Source of the DNA: Immersiella caudata
Lineage: Eukaryota; Ascomycota; Sordariomycetes; Sordariales; Lasiosphaeriaceae
Direction: 5' to 3'
DNA length: 64,000 nucleotides
Assembly: GCA_030512335.1 (NCBI GenBank)
Contig: JAULSU010000003.1
Coordinates: 5,890,001-5,954,000, forward strand
Positions 43,333 through 55,206 of the stretch are shown here, piece by piece; the first letter of the stretch is position 1, and the number at the start of each line of letters is the position of its first letter. The translations under genes were made by a program, and so were the position numbers. The notes beneath the pieces are model-generated. The model saw only the letters and a list, made by a program, of their open reading frames with translations. It did not search any database and was not told the DNA's origin.

Positions 43333-44593
43333 ATGTTCGGACTCACCCTCCTAGCGCTAGCCACAAGCGCATCCGCCGGCCCCTCCTCCCTCTCCTCCCG
43401 CCAAACCTCCCCCTTCATCACCACCCCCATCACCGATTTTGCCGAGCCGTGGTCCCTCGCCTTCCTCCCCGACAACCGCATCCTCGTCACCGAGAAGAAC
43501 GGAGTCCTCCGCCTCGTCGACCCCGCCACAAAAGCCAAAGGCACCATCACCGGCGTCCCCACCGTCTCCTACGGCGGCCAGGGCGGTTTGGGCGACGTCG
43601 CCCTCCACCCTAACTTCGCCTCCAATAACCTCGTCTACATCAGCTATGCTGAGTCTGGAAGCGGCGGTGCGGGCGCCGCTGTTGCTCGTGCGGAGCTCGT
43701 GCTGAATGCTAACGGTGGTGGATCTCTTGAAAATCTTGAGGTGATATGGCGGCAGTCGCAGAAGGTCAGCGCCACCGGGCATTACAGCCATCGGATTTTG
43801 TTTGAGGGGGTGAATTCGACTACCATGTGGATTGCTTCGGGCGACCGCCAGGTTATGGATCCCGCGCAGAGCATGAGTTCGAACTTGGGCAAGATCCTCC
43901 GTCTCAACGACGACGGCTCTGTTCCTGTCGGCAACCCGTTCACGGGGACACCCGCTGACCAAGTCTGGGCGCTGGGCGTGCGTAATCCGCTTGGTATTGA
44001 CTTTGACGAGCAGGGACGGCTGTGGGAGATTGAGATGGGGCCAATGGGCGGTGATGAGATAAATCTTATGGAGAAGGGTGCCAACTACGGATGGCCGCTT
44101 GTGTCCGAGGGGAGCCACTATGATGGGAGGGCAATTCCGAACCATAGCACGCGCCCAGAGTTTAATCCGCCCAAGGTGTTTTGGAATCCGGTTATTTCGC
44201 CGAGCAGCGTCATCATCTACAAGGGGGATCTGTTCAGCAGTTGGAAGGGCAATGCGATTATTAGCGCCCTGGGTGCGCAGGGGTTGGTCAGGGTGGAGAT
44301 TACCGGGGATACGGCGAGGGAGGCGCAGAGGATTGGCTTGGGCAGGAGGACGAGGTGTGTGAGGCAGGATTCGGATGGTGCGTTGTGGGTTTTGGAGGAT
44401 GGTGCTGGTGGTAGCCTGATCAAGCTCACTCCTAGGTAAGTTGCCCGAGGTATACAGGTAGAGGAGCGGGAGTGGATATCGGTGCTAACGTCGCGTGCAC
44501 AGGTCTGAGATGGAGAGCTTGGCCAACAAGAGGACAGCGGTATTTCTGCAACCTCTATTGATCTTTTTTGTTTCTTTTCTTTTTCTAATGTAA
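43333..44593 (+). CDS. Secreted PQQ-type sugar (sorbosone/glucose) dehydrogenase
   Basis: Exons 43333-44435 and 44503-44593, 397 residues. A signal peptide (MFGLTLLALATSASAG) leads into a six-bladed propeller of the GSDH/sorbosone dehydrogenase family. The visible blocks are EPWSLAFLPDNRILVTEK, GGQGGLGDVALHPNF, ATGHYSHRILF, ASGDRQ, WALGVRNPLGIDFDEQGRL, GPMGGDEINLMEKGANYGWP and SPSSVIIYKG. It is expected to oxidise sugars with a quinone cofactor outside the cell. The 67-bp intron has GTAAGT, GCTAAC and ACAG. Without splicing the protein ends at LTPR. With splicing it gains a hydrophobic tail (LQPLLIFFVSFLFLM) that looks like a GPI or membrane anchor signal. Confidence 0.85.
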
Positions 44594-46486
44594 AATATTC
44601 TGTGTCTTCGTGTTGCTCCGTTCCGGCAGCAGACAACGATTGCCCATTTAGACGTACGCTGAGACTAATCCTGAGAGTAACTTGAGCCAGACTCGGGTCT
44701 TCAGACGGTGTTACGGCATTTAGAGCATGTTCTTTCACTCAGATAGAGGACCTAGATGGCCCCTTCCAGCTACTGCTCCGATTGGCATTCTACAAACTCA
44801 CGGATGAATCGAAGCGTAATCAGATATGTTCTTTGCTCAACTCGGCCCAGTTCGAAATAATCTCTACAATAGCTAATCTAGTTTATAAGGGACTTAGAAA
44901 CCGACTGACGGTAAATAGCGAAGAGGAACAAAAAGGTGCTGATCAAAGGCCCAGATCACGATTGTAGCAGCGCTGACACCTATTTTACGGCAGTACGTCC
45001 CTTTTATAGGGGGTTTACCCCTCAAACCTTAAAAACGCCATTTTGTACTAGTTCTCTAAATCTGTTAGTCCAAAAGGTTTATCAGTTACTGATAGATTTT
45101 TCTAATTCGTGACTGATCAAAGCGTAATCTGGAGGTCAATTTGGGCCTCCGATCTGGGCGAAAGAACATGCCCTTATTAGGTCGGAGAGGGTACCATGCA
45201 GCTTATAAACACCACGTTGTTAAAAACTTCATTTAGTGTATGCTTGGGGAGTTGAAAGAATCTAACTAATGCTTTGAATGGCATACTTGGGTCATTGTTT
45301 CCTTTCTAGGATACATCGTAGTCGATGTTTCTTCAGACATTGCAAGTTGCTCAGGTCCTTCTCAAGTAACTCGAGCCTTCTCCTTCAAATAGTGCAAAAC
45401 GCTACCTGGTAGTATGCATCAAATCATCTTACAGCTTGCGCTGTTAAAAATGCGTTGATGTACACGCTCGCGGTGTTTCAACATTTTAATGCAGTCTTTA
45501 AAACTCCATCGAAAGCATCTAATACGTTCGATAGGGCTTTCCTTCCCGCGAAAATGCCGTCGGTGCCTGTGATCGAAGCGTTCTCGCACTGAGTGGGTGG
45601 CCCCTGTCTTTGGCCTGAGCCCTCGTTGTGACTGCGGCACATCACCCCTATTGGTACTTAAAGACCAATGAGGTACTTTTGAACGGGCAGCCCAGGAACA
45701 GATATGGAATAGCTAAACCTAATGCACAAAAAATTTGCTATTGCAAGGCCTGAATCAGACCATGCCCCTGAGACTGGAAGAAGATGACATCACACCATTC
45801 AGGGTATTCTCTCGGTTACGTTGTAGGTATAAGTATTCGGGATGACTTGGAATGTAACATCGAATTTCTTCGTCGCATCGTGACTCTCTCGTGCAAATTC
45901 AAAGCACTGAGTTGAACTTCAAAATGTAGTAAACGGGGAACGGCTACCCATCCTCACTCCCTGGATTCCAAAGCCAGGGCCAGCATTCGAGACCCGCAAC
46001 TCCAGCGCTGGGAACCGGAAGGCCGCATTGGTCCCTCAGCACAGACGGCGGCAATCCTTGTGTATTAGGCGTCACGGATGATGCTGGTGGCCGTTGTCGG
46101 GGTCAACGGGGTTAGACTTTTATCTCCGGGGCCTAGACGGCTAGTTACGGCCGAGAGGGCCACCCGACCAACATGACTACGGTATATGGATAGATGCACA
46201 ACTGCTGGGTCGCTAGGAAGCGCCAGGCTGACGACGGATCGCCACGAAAGGTAACAAAACTTGGATTCGGAGCTTAATTGACCTATTTAGCGCAGTGGGC
46301 CGCTGGCGTCTTGGGCTGGCGACGGTGCAGCACAAGCCCGAATCTACTCATCTAACGCTACAAGCTGTATCCTGCAAGTCACCCGGCCGTCGGTCACAGT
46401 CGGCTACCAATCACACGCCTGAACTAAAAAAAAATGAGCTATCTTCATGTTTGAGCCTTGGGTTCGCGCCCTGCTCCGATAAGCAT
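44594..46486. other. Long intergenic, no gene supported
   Basis: Only short frames. No repeat of the families defined here is present. Confidence 0.4.
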
Positions 46487-48533
46487 TTATACAAGGTGGA
46501 CCTCATAAGTACTTCCGTCGACATCGAAGCCTTTCATAAGGTCGCTCTTTGCAACACCGACATAATGGTACTCCTCAGGCCACGGCGGCCCATTTTGAAG
46601 CGTCGTTTTGAGCGCATTGAAATCAAGTCGTGAGGCCTGCAGTATGTTGTAGAACAGATTATGCAAGAAGAATACTGGCGGGTTGAAATCCTTCAGGGCA
46701 ATCTTGAGCCGTATTTTTCCGATATTGAAGTGTCGAAGCGAAACGGGTTATTCAAAGGATGAACCTCCTCCCACATGTCCACTCCAGGCAGTTGATACTT
46801 GGAGTAAAACGTGTGTCTCGAGCTGGGGAGACTAGGGAAACCTCCAATATCATAGTAGGTGTCATGTTTGAAGAACTTCCAGGATTCTGCTTCCCAGGTA
46901 GCCTTGCTGTAGCTTAGGAAAACTTCTTCTCCGTCACCGGATAGCTCGTAGCTGGGATCGGCGCAATGCTGATACTCAGTGCCCGTCAACATCTTGCGGT
47001 AGTAACGGAGCACATTCCAGCCCGTCTGGGTGCCGGGGAAAGGACGAAAGCAATGAGTTTGCCCTTTTTTTTCTTTTTGGTTCGTTCCTTCCAGCAGGTC
47101 GTAGACGTACTGAATGTTCACGTACAGACTCCTCTGTAAAAAGTCCATTCCTACAACCTCGGGCTGGATCAGGTCCTTGACTTTCTACGTGCTGAATAGG
47201 ACGTGGGGACAGCAAGCAACTACCCTTTGAGCGCTGCGCACGTCATCCAGTTTGCGTAAGATGAAACCAACGGGAGCCGAACGACAGGTCGAGAATAAAG
47301 AGGCGGTCTCGTCCCTTCATGACAATGGCGTCGAGCGAACGATCCTGGCCAGACAAATACAAAGCCGGCCTCGGGGTCGGCTGTGCTGGGTTGCACCTCG
47401 AATAGGGAAAGGTCCTGAAATCGTCCAATTGCGCGTGGTCGGGATACTATGGCGCAGAAGTTGGTCAAGTAGATGGACAGTGCGCCCGTTGCTCTGTCGA
47501 CAGTCATGCCTCGGTTCCAAGGCCGCCGAGCAAAGACGGGCTCCTTTGGTTGGAGGCGCAAAAAAGCTCGCTTGAGTGTGGCCGCCGAAGTACCAAACTC
47601 AGCAAACTCAGTCTTAGATTCGAGGTAATGCAGAACGGCGGCGTCTTTTCCCTTTACCGCTGGTCTCTTGGACAGAATCTGTAGCTTGATGTAATCAGCT
47701 ACTTCCTTGACTGGAGTGGGTTCACTCGGCCGGACGATGCGTTGCCAGAGCTGGGAGGACGGCAATGACAAGTCGGGCATCCAGGTGGGGGAAGATCCAG
47801 GGCTTCAGAGCCCAGCAGCGTGGGTGAGAATCTGGAAGAGCCCTTGCTTGGTGATGAGGTAAGATACCAGCCCGACAAAGAAATGCTGGATACAGAGTCC
47901 GTAGTCGGGATGCAGCCTGTCGTCCTCCCGGAGGAGCCCCATCAGAGCAAAGAGCTTGTCTCTCGGATCGGATACCTGCGACTCGGCGGTGAGACGCAGC
48001 GCCTCATAGACGTTAGTGGCCGGGATGGCCTGCTGGGCCACAAAGCGGACCCATGGGGCGCCTGTAGAGGCCTACTGACACTTAGAAGGGAACCGAGTTT
48101 GCGTCAAGGGGTCCGCCCAGAGGTTCAGGTCGCCAACGAAGATGATAGCGAGTTGGGGAAGGATCAGTTCCTAGATCACCCACACGCGGCTGAAGTACTT
48201 GGGCGTAAGAAGCTCTTGCAAGATAAGACTGCCATCGTGCGGCGGCGGGCGGGGGAATGCGCTGGGGCCCTCTATTTCGTGCAATCGACGGCGAGAGGGC
48301 GCGCGGCCGTGAGCTTGCAAGCCAATACCTGATCCCAGATAAACGAGGACTCGCGAGCACTGCTCGTATATCTGCCTCATTATGGCGACCTGGGCTGACC
48401 GCTCTCCAATATCGCGCTGGTTGATACAGAGGGCATCCACCCAGAAAGACCGTACGCCTCTAGTCGGCCGTAAGAATCGTAGCATCCCCCAGCAGTTCTC
48501 CCAGCAGTTCTTCGTCTGGAACAAGAAACCCAT
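46487..48533 (-). pseudogene. HET-domain gene (HET-3), broken by point changes
   Basis: From about 48533 the frame reads KNCWENCWGMLRFLRP, SFWVDALCINQRDIGERS and VLVYLGSG, all in the HET domain, then FSRVWVI. In-frame stops follow at 48171-48173 (TAG), 48072-48074 (TAG) and 47805-47807 (TGA). The same frame continues with expected sequence after each (ELILPQLAIIFVGD; SDPRDKLFALMGLL; SPTWMPDLSLPSSQLW). An intron with donor GTAGTT near 47220 joins VKDLIQPEVVGMDFLQRSL. A frame change near 46735 leads into the C-terminus ending EVHLV at 46487. The usual N-terminal LSYVWG strand is missing or shifted near 48545. Each stop can arise by one C-to-T or G-to-A change. Confidence 0.8.
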
Positions 48534-49422
48534 GCGATTCGGTACCTAGGTATGCTTGTGTAACCTGGAAATCTTGTTGGGAACAAGCAGTTCCGGCTGA
48601 CCTAATTCCGTGGGCTGGGAAGCTGCATCTCAAGAACCCTCTCCTCATTCGCACTCTCATCGGGCCCCGATATCTTCCACGGGACGCACGTTGTCGGACA
48701 GCAACGGTCATGCCGTTTTCCCCGAATTTCCCGGCAAGGCAGACATCACTTGATCGATCAACGAAGCTTTGCTGCTTACGGCGTGTAACCCGACTCAAGC
48801 TTCCCAGCTGTGGAATCCGGCCCGTGTTTCCGGGAAGCGAATGCGAGCTACTGTGATTGATGCTGTGCGACGCGAGGCTGGAGGAAATCATAAGCCGGTG
48901 CAAGCAGTCATCACCCACAATAGGGCTGAGCAGGTGATGGCTGCAGACATATAGCAGGCATGCAACGCCGACTGACTTGAGGCGGTCAAGGGCAAATGAG
49001 GTGCGGTGTGGGAGTGAAGGGTGTACCGTGCGACCACTCCTGTCCCAAGAGCAGTATACTGGGCGATTTTGATGGCGCGGCGATTACGAGGCTGGGTGGG
49101 AGTAGTGAATGATCTGATCAAGAGATGTCGGCTCGAGAGATGCCTTGTCAGATGGTGTGGATGATATCCGGTCAAGATGATACTGATGAATTTCATTGGC
49201 CGGCGTCCAGGCGAGGCACCACTCCTATCGGAATGATATCGAAGTGTCTTCATGAAAGCATCCAGGTGATGCGTAGGTGTGTATAAACGGCCCATTTCAT
49301 CGCACCAAGACTAGAGAGAGAATCAGAAAGCAAGCCAAGAGATACCAGACAGCTCAACTCTCTCGTAACCTCCACCCGCAAGTTCAACACTTCCCAGACC
49401 TCAAACACCCAAGCTGGCCAAC
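48534..49422. other. Intergenic, possible lost 5' end of HET-3
   Basis: No reliable exon recognised upstream of HET-3. The right part is the promoter of the 49423 gene. Confidence 0.35.
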
Positions 49423-52400
49423 ATGAGCGCCGTTCAAATCACCAACATCACCCCCCTCACCGGGTGGCGCGGCAGCATCGTGACCATCACCGGCCGGAAC
49501 TTCTCCCCCCACATCGATGGCAATACCATCACCATCGGCAACGACTCCGCCCTCGTCCTCAAGACCTCCTCCACCGAAATCCAAGTCCTCGTCGGCCCAA
49601 AGGCCACCGGTGCCACTCCCATCAAGGTCACCCGCACGACGGGCAGTACCAGCAGCGCCGCCTCCTCCGCCCCTTTCAAGATCCTCCCTGTGCCCGACGT
49701 GACGGATGCAACCCACCAGGGCCATCCCGTTGTATTCTCTGGTCCGCAGCACGGTACGCCGAAGCCGGGTGTGCTGAACCAATCCGTCGTGGTAGCCTTC
49801 TGCCACGGGATCGGAGACGAGCCAGATAATCCCGACGCGCTGGCTGCGGCCGAAATGGCCAAGTTTGAGACGGTAAACCGCTTCTGGAGCCAGGCAACAT
49901 ATGCCACCCAGCGCGCGGCCAACCCGTCCGGACAGCAGGGCACGACGTGGACGTTCCGACCTACGCCGTGGTTGAGGCTCCCGCTCGCTGCCGTCGATTA
50001 TACGTATACGAACGCGGATATTCACCTGAAGTGGGTGGATCTTGTGAAGAAGTCGAACCGTCGTGTCATCGTGGCTTCCGATAACGTCAGGGCCTTTGTC
50101 GCCCATTCAGGGGGTGGTGTTGCCGTTACCGACCTGAACGGGGCGCAGGTGGGATCTTACACGGGCCTCGCCGGCGAGAACTGGGTTGCCCACGATGTTA
50201 CTCTGAGGGGTGATAGGCTGTACATCGCCGCCGGCACCGCTGGGATCATCGTCCTCAACGCCGCCGCTGGCGCGCCCCTGACCGAAGAGGCCCGCATCCT
50301 GGAAGTGAACGGCCAGCCAATCGGCGACGTGATCGCCTGTGATGCTGCCGGCGACCTCCTCGCTGCCGCTACCGTCAAGAACCTCACATATATCTTCGAC
50401 ATTAGCGACCCAGCCACTGCCCCTGTCCTCATCGGCAAGCTTGTTGGCCCGATGAGCGAATCGTATACCTTCGTCAAGGTTGTCGGCAACAAGGTGTATA
50501 CCGCCAGCTGGGGCTTCCTCGTGGAGCACATCATTGATCGCGACAGTAATGCAAACCCCAACCAAACCTATGTGTCAGGCCGAATGGCCGATCTGCCGGC
50601 TTTCATCACCGGGTTCGACATCGCCGGTGACTTTTGCGTCGCGGCCACGATGGGCAACGGGCTCACTGCCATTGATTTAGCGGCGTCCAGGGCTCGCTTG
50701 GAGATCCAGGGCACCCTTCTTGATGCACCGCCTGACATTTTCAGCGTCGAGCTCACTGGCACCACGGCCATTGCAGCATGCGGATCGGAGGGAATTCTCA
50801 TCGCCGATTTCAGTGACCCGGCTTCCCCTGGGCGCATGGGGCTAGCCGCGCTGCCCGCCGACCCAGCGGAGCGCGACTGCTTCCACGTCACGGCCGCACT
50901 GCCAAGCACTCCGTCACGATGCCTTGGCTCCTTCGGCTCAACCGGGCTGGCCATTGTGAGCGGACCCTTCTCAGGCACGCCAGCTGTCAGGGGCATCTCT
51001 GAGGTGCAACGCCTCCCCGGGCTCGGAGGCGAAAACCCGAAGGCGTGGTCCCTCAAGTTTGACGTACAGTGGGCGCGGGACCAAAGCGGCAAGCTGAAAG
51101 CCGACTCCAACATCTACATCGACGTGATCAACCAAATCCGGGAGACCGACCGTACGCTCGACATATCGGACCCCGAGCAGCTCCACGAGGGGCTCATCGT
51201 CCTCCTTAATGGTGTTCCCATTGGGCGCGGTACGTCAGTCGTTCGCGGGACGCTGGTCCCGACGACCGAGGAGCCGAATATGGACCTGCACGGCGACAAG
51301 GGTCTGTATTGGCTCCCGACGCCGACCGACTGGAGGCGTCTCGTGCACGAGATAGGCCACTGGAGGACGATCAACAAGTCGCCGCTGCCGGACCTCTACA
51401 GCGAGATTCTGGCCGATAACACCGAGCTTGTGGGCTCGGCATCGGCATGGGACATGATGGGCGACGTCGATCTGGCGCCCCTCTTCAGCGGCTACAACGC
51501 CGAGCAATGGGGTGTCTACCGACCTGCGAACATTGCGCCGCTCGACTGGGATCCCGCCACGGCACTGAGCAGCCCGAGCAACCACACGTTTACCGTTGTG
51601 GCGCACGGGCATTCTGAGGTCGACGTAGCCAGTAGCGCGGTGCATCTCGTCAAGATCTCGCTCGGCGGGACAGAGATTGCGTACTACATCGAGGTGCGGC
51701 AAAAGGAACCACGCGACTCGGCCGGAAACCTCCTCCTCTTCGATCGTCATCTCCCAATCGACCGCGATGCCTGTGTTCTGGTGACACGTGCCGAGGAGAT
51801 AGGGTCCGAGATCTCCAACGCATTCGAGCGTCTGACGTCCCTGGTCGCTGTGCTTAACTCGGGTCAGTCGACGGTAGACGCAGGGCGGGCGATCCGCATC
51901 ACCGCTGGGCCCCGCATCACTACAGGCTTCGGCGATACCGCAGCGTTCAGCGTCACCGTCTCGATGAACGAATTCCCGCCGACGAGCGAGGATGGCAAGC
52001 TCGATCTCTTCATGGCGCACATGAAGTCTGGTTCCTGGGAGTCCGAAGACATCTGGATCAACAGCACTCTCAACGACCACCCAGACGTCTCGTACGAGTT
52101 TACCGATAATCTAGGCAACATCATCGGTAATGGCGACCGCCCATGGGTGCACCACCGCAACACCATTATCGGGCGCGTGTGGAACAAGGGGTCACAGCCG
52201 TGGAGGGGCGGCCCTATCCAGGTGACGGCCTACGCCAACGCGCCGCCAGGCATCGGCGACAATGGCAACTGGGCGCCCATCGCGACGCTGCCGATCGACC
52301 AGGATATTCCAGCGGGGGGGTCTGAGACTGTCGAGTTCCCGTGGACGCCGCGGCTGGACGAGCACACGTGTCTGACCGTGGCGGCATTCCCTGTGGCGGG

Positions 52401-53070
52401 GGAAGTGCAGCACAACAACCAGCGTGCGCAGGAGAATGTGTTTTACTTTGAAAGCCCAGGTGCTTCATCGCACGAGCCTGTCGTGTTTGGCGCTGCTGTG
52501 CGGAACCCCTTCACTGTGTGGCGCCGTATTGAGTTGCGCGTCTTTGGTCTGCCCGATGGTTGGCACGCTGCCGTCGACAAGCGCTGGGTGTGGACGCCGC
52601 CGCGTGGCGAGGTGCCCGTTTCCATCGTCATCTGGACCGATCGCGATTCGCCACGGCTGGGAGGGAGTGACAAGAAGATCGACGCCAGGGCTGATGTGCG
52701 TGTCGAGGGGTGGACTCATTTCGGGCGACATATGTACCGTCCCGTCGGCGGGCTGGTTGCTGTTGTCAAAGCCAACGCGAAGGCGCGCTTGCAGGTGGGC
52801 GCCACGGTGGAGGATGGCCCGCAGCAGGGCCGCGTTGTCCGGGCCCGGGTGCGTCTCTCCCCTGCTCGCGCCGGCGTGCGGGGTGTTGTCGAGATTACGA
52901 GTAACGACCTGTCGAAGAAGACGAAACAGCATGGGTTTGCGACGAATGGGCGTGGTGCTGCCGAGATCGTGGAGCCGCTGATGCCTGGTGGCTACGTGGT
53001 GCAGGCATTTACCTCGTCGACTGATGACGTCGCGGGGGCTGAGAGCGACAAGCTTGTGGTGCGGGTTTGA
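49423..53070 (+). CDS. Large TIG/LVIVD/M6-like metallopeptidase
   Basis: An intronless 1215-residue protein. Residues 1-90 form an IPT/TIG immunoglobulin-like domain (ITNITPLTGWRGSIVTITG, FSPHIDGNTITIG). Residues about 210-520 contain repeated propeller-type LVIVD units (VIVASDNVRAFVAHSGGGVAV, LYIAAGTAGIIVLN). HEIGHW at 642-647 gives a HExxH zinc site, followed by SPLPDLYSE and ASAWDMMGDVD, as in the M6 immune-inhibitor-A family. The C-terminal 350 residues are beta-rich, with an adhesion-like domain (NTIIGRVWNKGSQPW). No signal peptide is seen at the chosen start. TIG plus propeller plus M6-like is a bacterial-style architecture and the gene lacks introns, so transfer from bacteria is possible. 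Substrate unknown. Confidence 0.75.
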   Translation: MSAVQITNITPLTGWRGSIVTITGRNFSPHIDGNTITIGNDSALVLKTSSTEIQVLVGPKATGATPIKVTRTTGSTSSAASSAPFKILPVPDVTDATHQGHPVVFSGPQHGTPKPGVLNQSVVVAFCHGIGDEPDNPDALAAAEMAKFETVNRFWSQATYATQRAANPSGQQGTTWTFRPTPWLRLPLAAVDYTYTNADIHLKWVDLVKKSNRRVIVASDNVRAFVAHSGGGVAVTDLNGAQVGSYTGLAGENWVAHDVTLRGDRLYIAAGTAGIIVLNAAAGAPLTEEARILEVNGQPIGDVIACDAAGDLLAAATVKNLTYIFDISDPATAPVLIGKLVGPMSESYTFVKVVGNKVYTASWGFLVEHIIDRDSNANPNQTYVSGRMADLPAFITGFDIAGDFCVAATMGNGLTAIDLAASRARLEIQGTLLDAPPDIFSVELTGTTAIAACGSEGILIADFSDPASPGRMGLAALPADPAERDCFHVTAALPSTPSRCLGSFGSTGLAIVSGPFSGTPAVRGISEVQRLPGLGGENPKAWSLKFDVQWARDQSGKLKADSNIYIDVINQIRETDRTLDISDPEQLHEGLIVLLNGVPIGRGTSVVRGTLVPTTEEPNMDLHGDKGLYWLPTPTDWRRLVHEIGHWRTINKSPLPDLYSEILADNTELVGSASAWDMMGDVDLAPLFSGYNAEQWGVYRPANIAPLDWDPATALSSPSNHTFTVVAHGHSEVDVASSAVHLVKISLGGTEIAYYIEVRQKEPRDSAGNLLLFDRHLPIDRDACVLVTRAEEIGSEISNAFERLTSLVAVLNSGQSTVDAGRAIRITAGPRITTGFGDTAAFSVTVSMNEFPPTSEDGKLDLFMAHMKSGSWESEDIWINSTLNDHPDVSYEFTDNLGNIIGNGDRPWVHHRNTIIGRVWNKGSQPWRGGPIQVTAYANAPPGIGDNGNWAPIATLPIDQDIPAGGSETVEFPWTPRLDEHTCLTVAAFPVAGEVQHNNQRAQENVFYFESPGASSHEPVVFGAAVRNPFTVWRRIELRVFGLPDGWHAAVDKRWVWTPPRGEVPVSIVIWTDRDSPRLGGSDKKIDARADVRVEGWTHFGRHMYRPVGGLVAVVKANAKARLQVGATVEDGPQQGRVVRARVRLSPARAGVRGVVEITSNDLSKKTKQHGFATNGRGAAEIVEPLMPGGYVVQAFTSSTDDVAGAESDKLVVRV

Positions 53071-53283
53071 TTGGGCAGGAGAGAAGAATCTGAGGGTGAG
53101 GATCGGAGGCAGCAGATGGTATTTCTGGATTTTGGCAAGATTCTCCGCCAGCAGGAAATTTTCAGAGGATTTTGTGTGTCCCGGCCCTAGCCGGTAGTCG
53201 TTCCTTCCCGTTCTTAACACACCAAGCGTTCAAAGCAGGCGATTATCGCCTATCTGAAATGCTATTCTTTCATCCAATCTATT

Positions 53284-53692
53284 TCATGCCTGAGACGAAT
53301 TGGAACAAGCCAGCAACTTCACCTTTGCCAAGGCCAGAACAGACTCACTGCAATGTCCCCATCGCGTATTAAACTCAAGCCTATCAATCTCATTCATATT
53401 TCTAGCACGCCAATCACACCCCTTGCCATTATAGACAACGCCCCTGGTTTTGGAGGCATCTTTGATAGGATGCCAGAGTTGATCGGAGTGGGCGATCGTT
53501 GCAGCTAGCGGGGTCGTCTTTGTTGCCGTTGTCGTGGAAGAAGCGGAAGAAGACGCCGTTGCCCTTGTTCTTGCGTTGGACGACGCCGGAGGAAATGTAA
53601 AAGGGGGAGCCTTCTTCGGCGGCAAGGGTTAGGGAGAAGATGGGACCGAGAAGAATGAAGACGAGAGGGTGCATTTCTCGGTTGATGGTCAA
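53284..53692 (-). CDS. Small secreted protein, frame uncertain
   Basis: ATG 53692 opens MTINREMHPLVFILLGPIF, a signal peptide, followed by EEGSPFYISSGVVQRKNKG. This frame stops at 53429. A second frame (to 53284) carries what looks like the natural continuation: TIAHSDQLWHPIKDASKTRG, GCDWRARNMNEIDRLEFN and WGHCSES. Either a one-base frameshift near 53530 or an unrecognised intron links them. About 120 residues in total with few cysteines. No family recognised. Confidence 0.45.
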
Positions 53693-55206
53693 GACAGAGT
53701 TAAAAGCTGCTGTGTTTGGCGTTGAGGAAAAGGGGCAGGTGGTGCGTCGATACTCAGACTAATATACTCGAAGTAGACTTGGCAGACAGTGGTGTATTCC
53801 TTTGGGAGCGAAGGCATAGCACGGCTGAATTAGAAGGAAGTTGACTTTGTTGCGACTGTTGGTTGTCGATCGCAACAAAGCTTCCGCCTCCACCGGAACA
53901 AGGCTTGGGATCCATCTCCCCCAGGGCGGCAACTAAACCAAAGCATCACATTCTGGTTGGACTACCTATTCCTGGAATCTCACCCATCATTGCATTTTTT
54001 GAGTCTGGAGAGTTGAACGCTTTGGCCCTTTGAAGCTTTGACGTGATGTTTACAGCGCCAAGCGTTCACCCCTGAATCCCTCCTGCTGAAGTTAGTATTG
54101 TCCTATCCTAGTATTTGTTTGACCCATGCTTGACATTGTGCACCCCTAGCTTGGCTTCGTATTGTCACCCCTTGGTGGTGAAGGAAATATTACCGCCAAT
54201 GGTCAACCTCACCATCATTCAGGGGCCGACGCGGGCTATCCCGTGTTGGCTGAATGGGAGTTCGGTGCATAGTGGGATCAAAGAACCATGCACTTCTCCC
54301 AATCAACCATTTTTTTTTATAATAAAAGAAAACAAAACACTTAGACCACCAAAACTACTTTGTCGATTGCGCTCGCTGAGGAAATGGCTGCTCAGAATGA
54401 ACATCTCACTCTCACATCGCGAACAAACACTGCCAGTGTGCTCAACTGCCAACCGCAACGTCGCACTCGGGAAATATCCACGTGTCTTCCTCCACACTAC
54501 CACCCATCATCCTTCGAGCCGTGCAACTCCCGCTCCTCCCACCCGCTTCACAAGCCCAAGCCCTCGACCTCCTCACGCCAACCGCCGCCACGCCCGCTTG
54601 ATCTAGAAGCCAATGCACCACCGATCCCTTCTAGACCATATTTCAATCCCAAGCGAATTTCAACCCCTGCATAGCAGTCCTCCAAATTCCCCAACTCTCC
54701 ATCTCTCCGCAAATCACCGCCCGCCGGCTTATATCCCCCCTCCCCCCCCATACTTGTCGCCACTCCCAAATTTAGGCTCGCCCCGGCTGGCAAATCCACG
54801 TCCCTGCACGAGCTCAATCAACGCAACCGGTATCCTCAGCCGAAATGCTTGGCTCGCGCTATATCACGCCCAACTAAGATTGAGCTACGCATATCCCCTT
54901 ATCGCCATGTCGCCCACCATCCGGCGGACGAAGCTCCGGGAGCGATTGGCGTTACTATCCCGGTTATTTGCTCTCAAGTGAAATATTCTTCCACTTCCCC
55001 TTATGGGTTGTCACCGAGGCCGAGCCCGGGGTCGGGAGTGTAGATCGGGTGGGTGGAGGGGTTGCGAGATGGCATATATCTGTTGTGGAATCCAGATGCG
55101 ATTCGAACAAACTCCATGAGCTTTCTCCTCTTGGCGCTTCTCCTCCAATTCATCACCCACGATATGTTTCTCTAACTCAGCAGCCCATCACAACGCGTCA
55201 CCACCA
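53693..55206. other. Intergenic, no gene supported
   Basis: Low-complexity Pro/Ser-rich frames at 54360-54980 have no domain. The last 200 bp are the lipase promoter. Confidence 0.4.
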
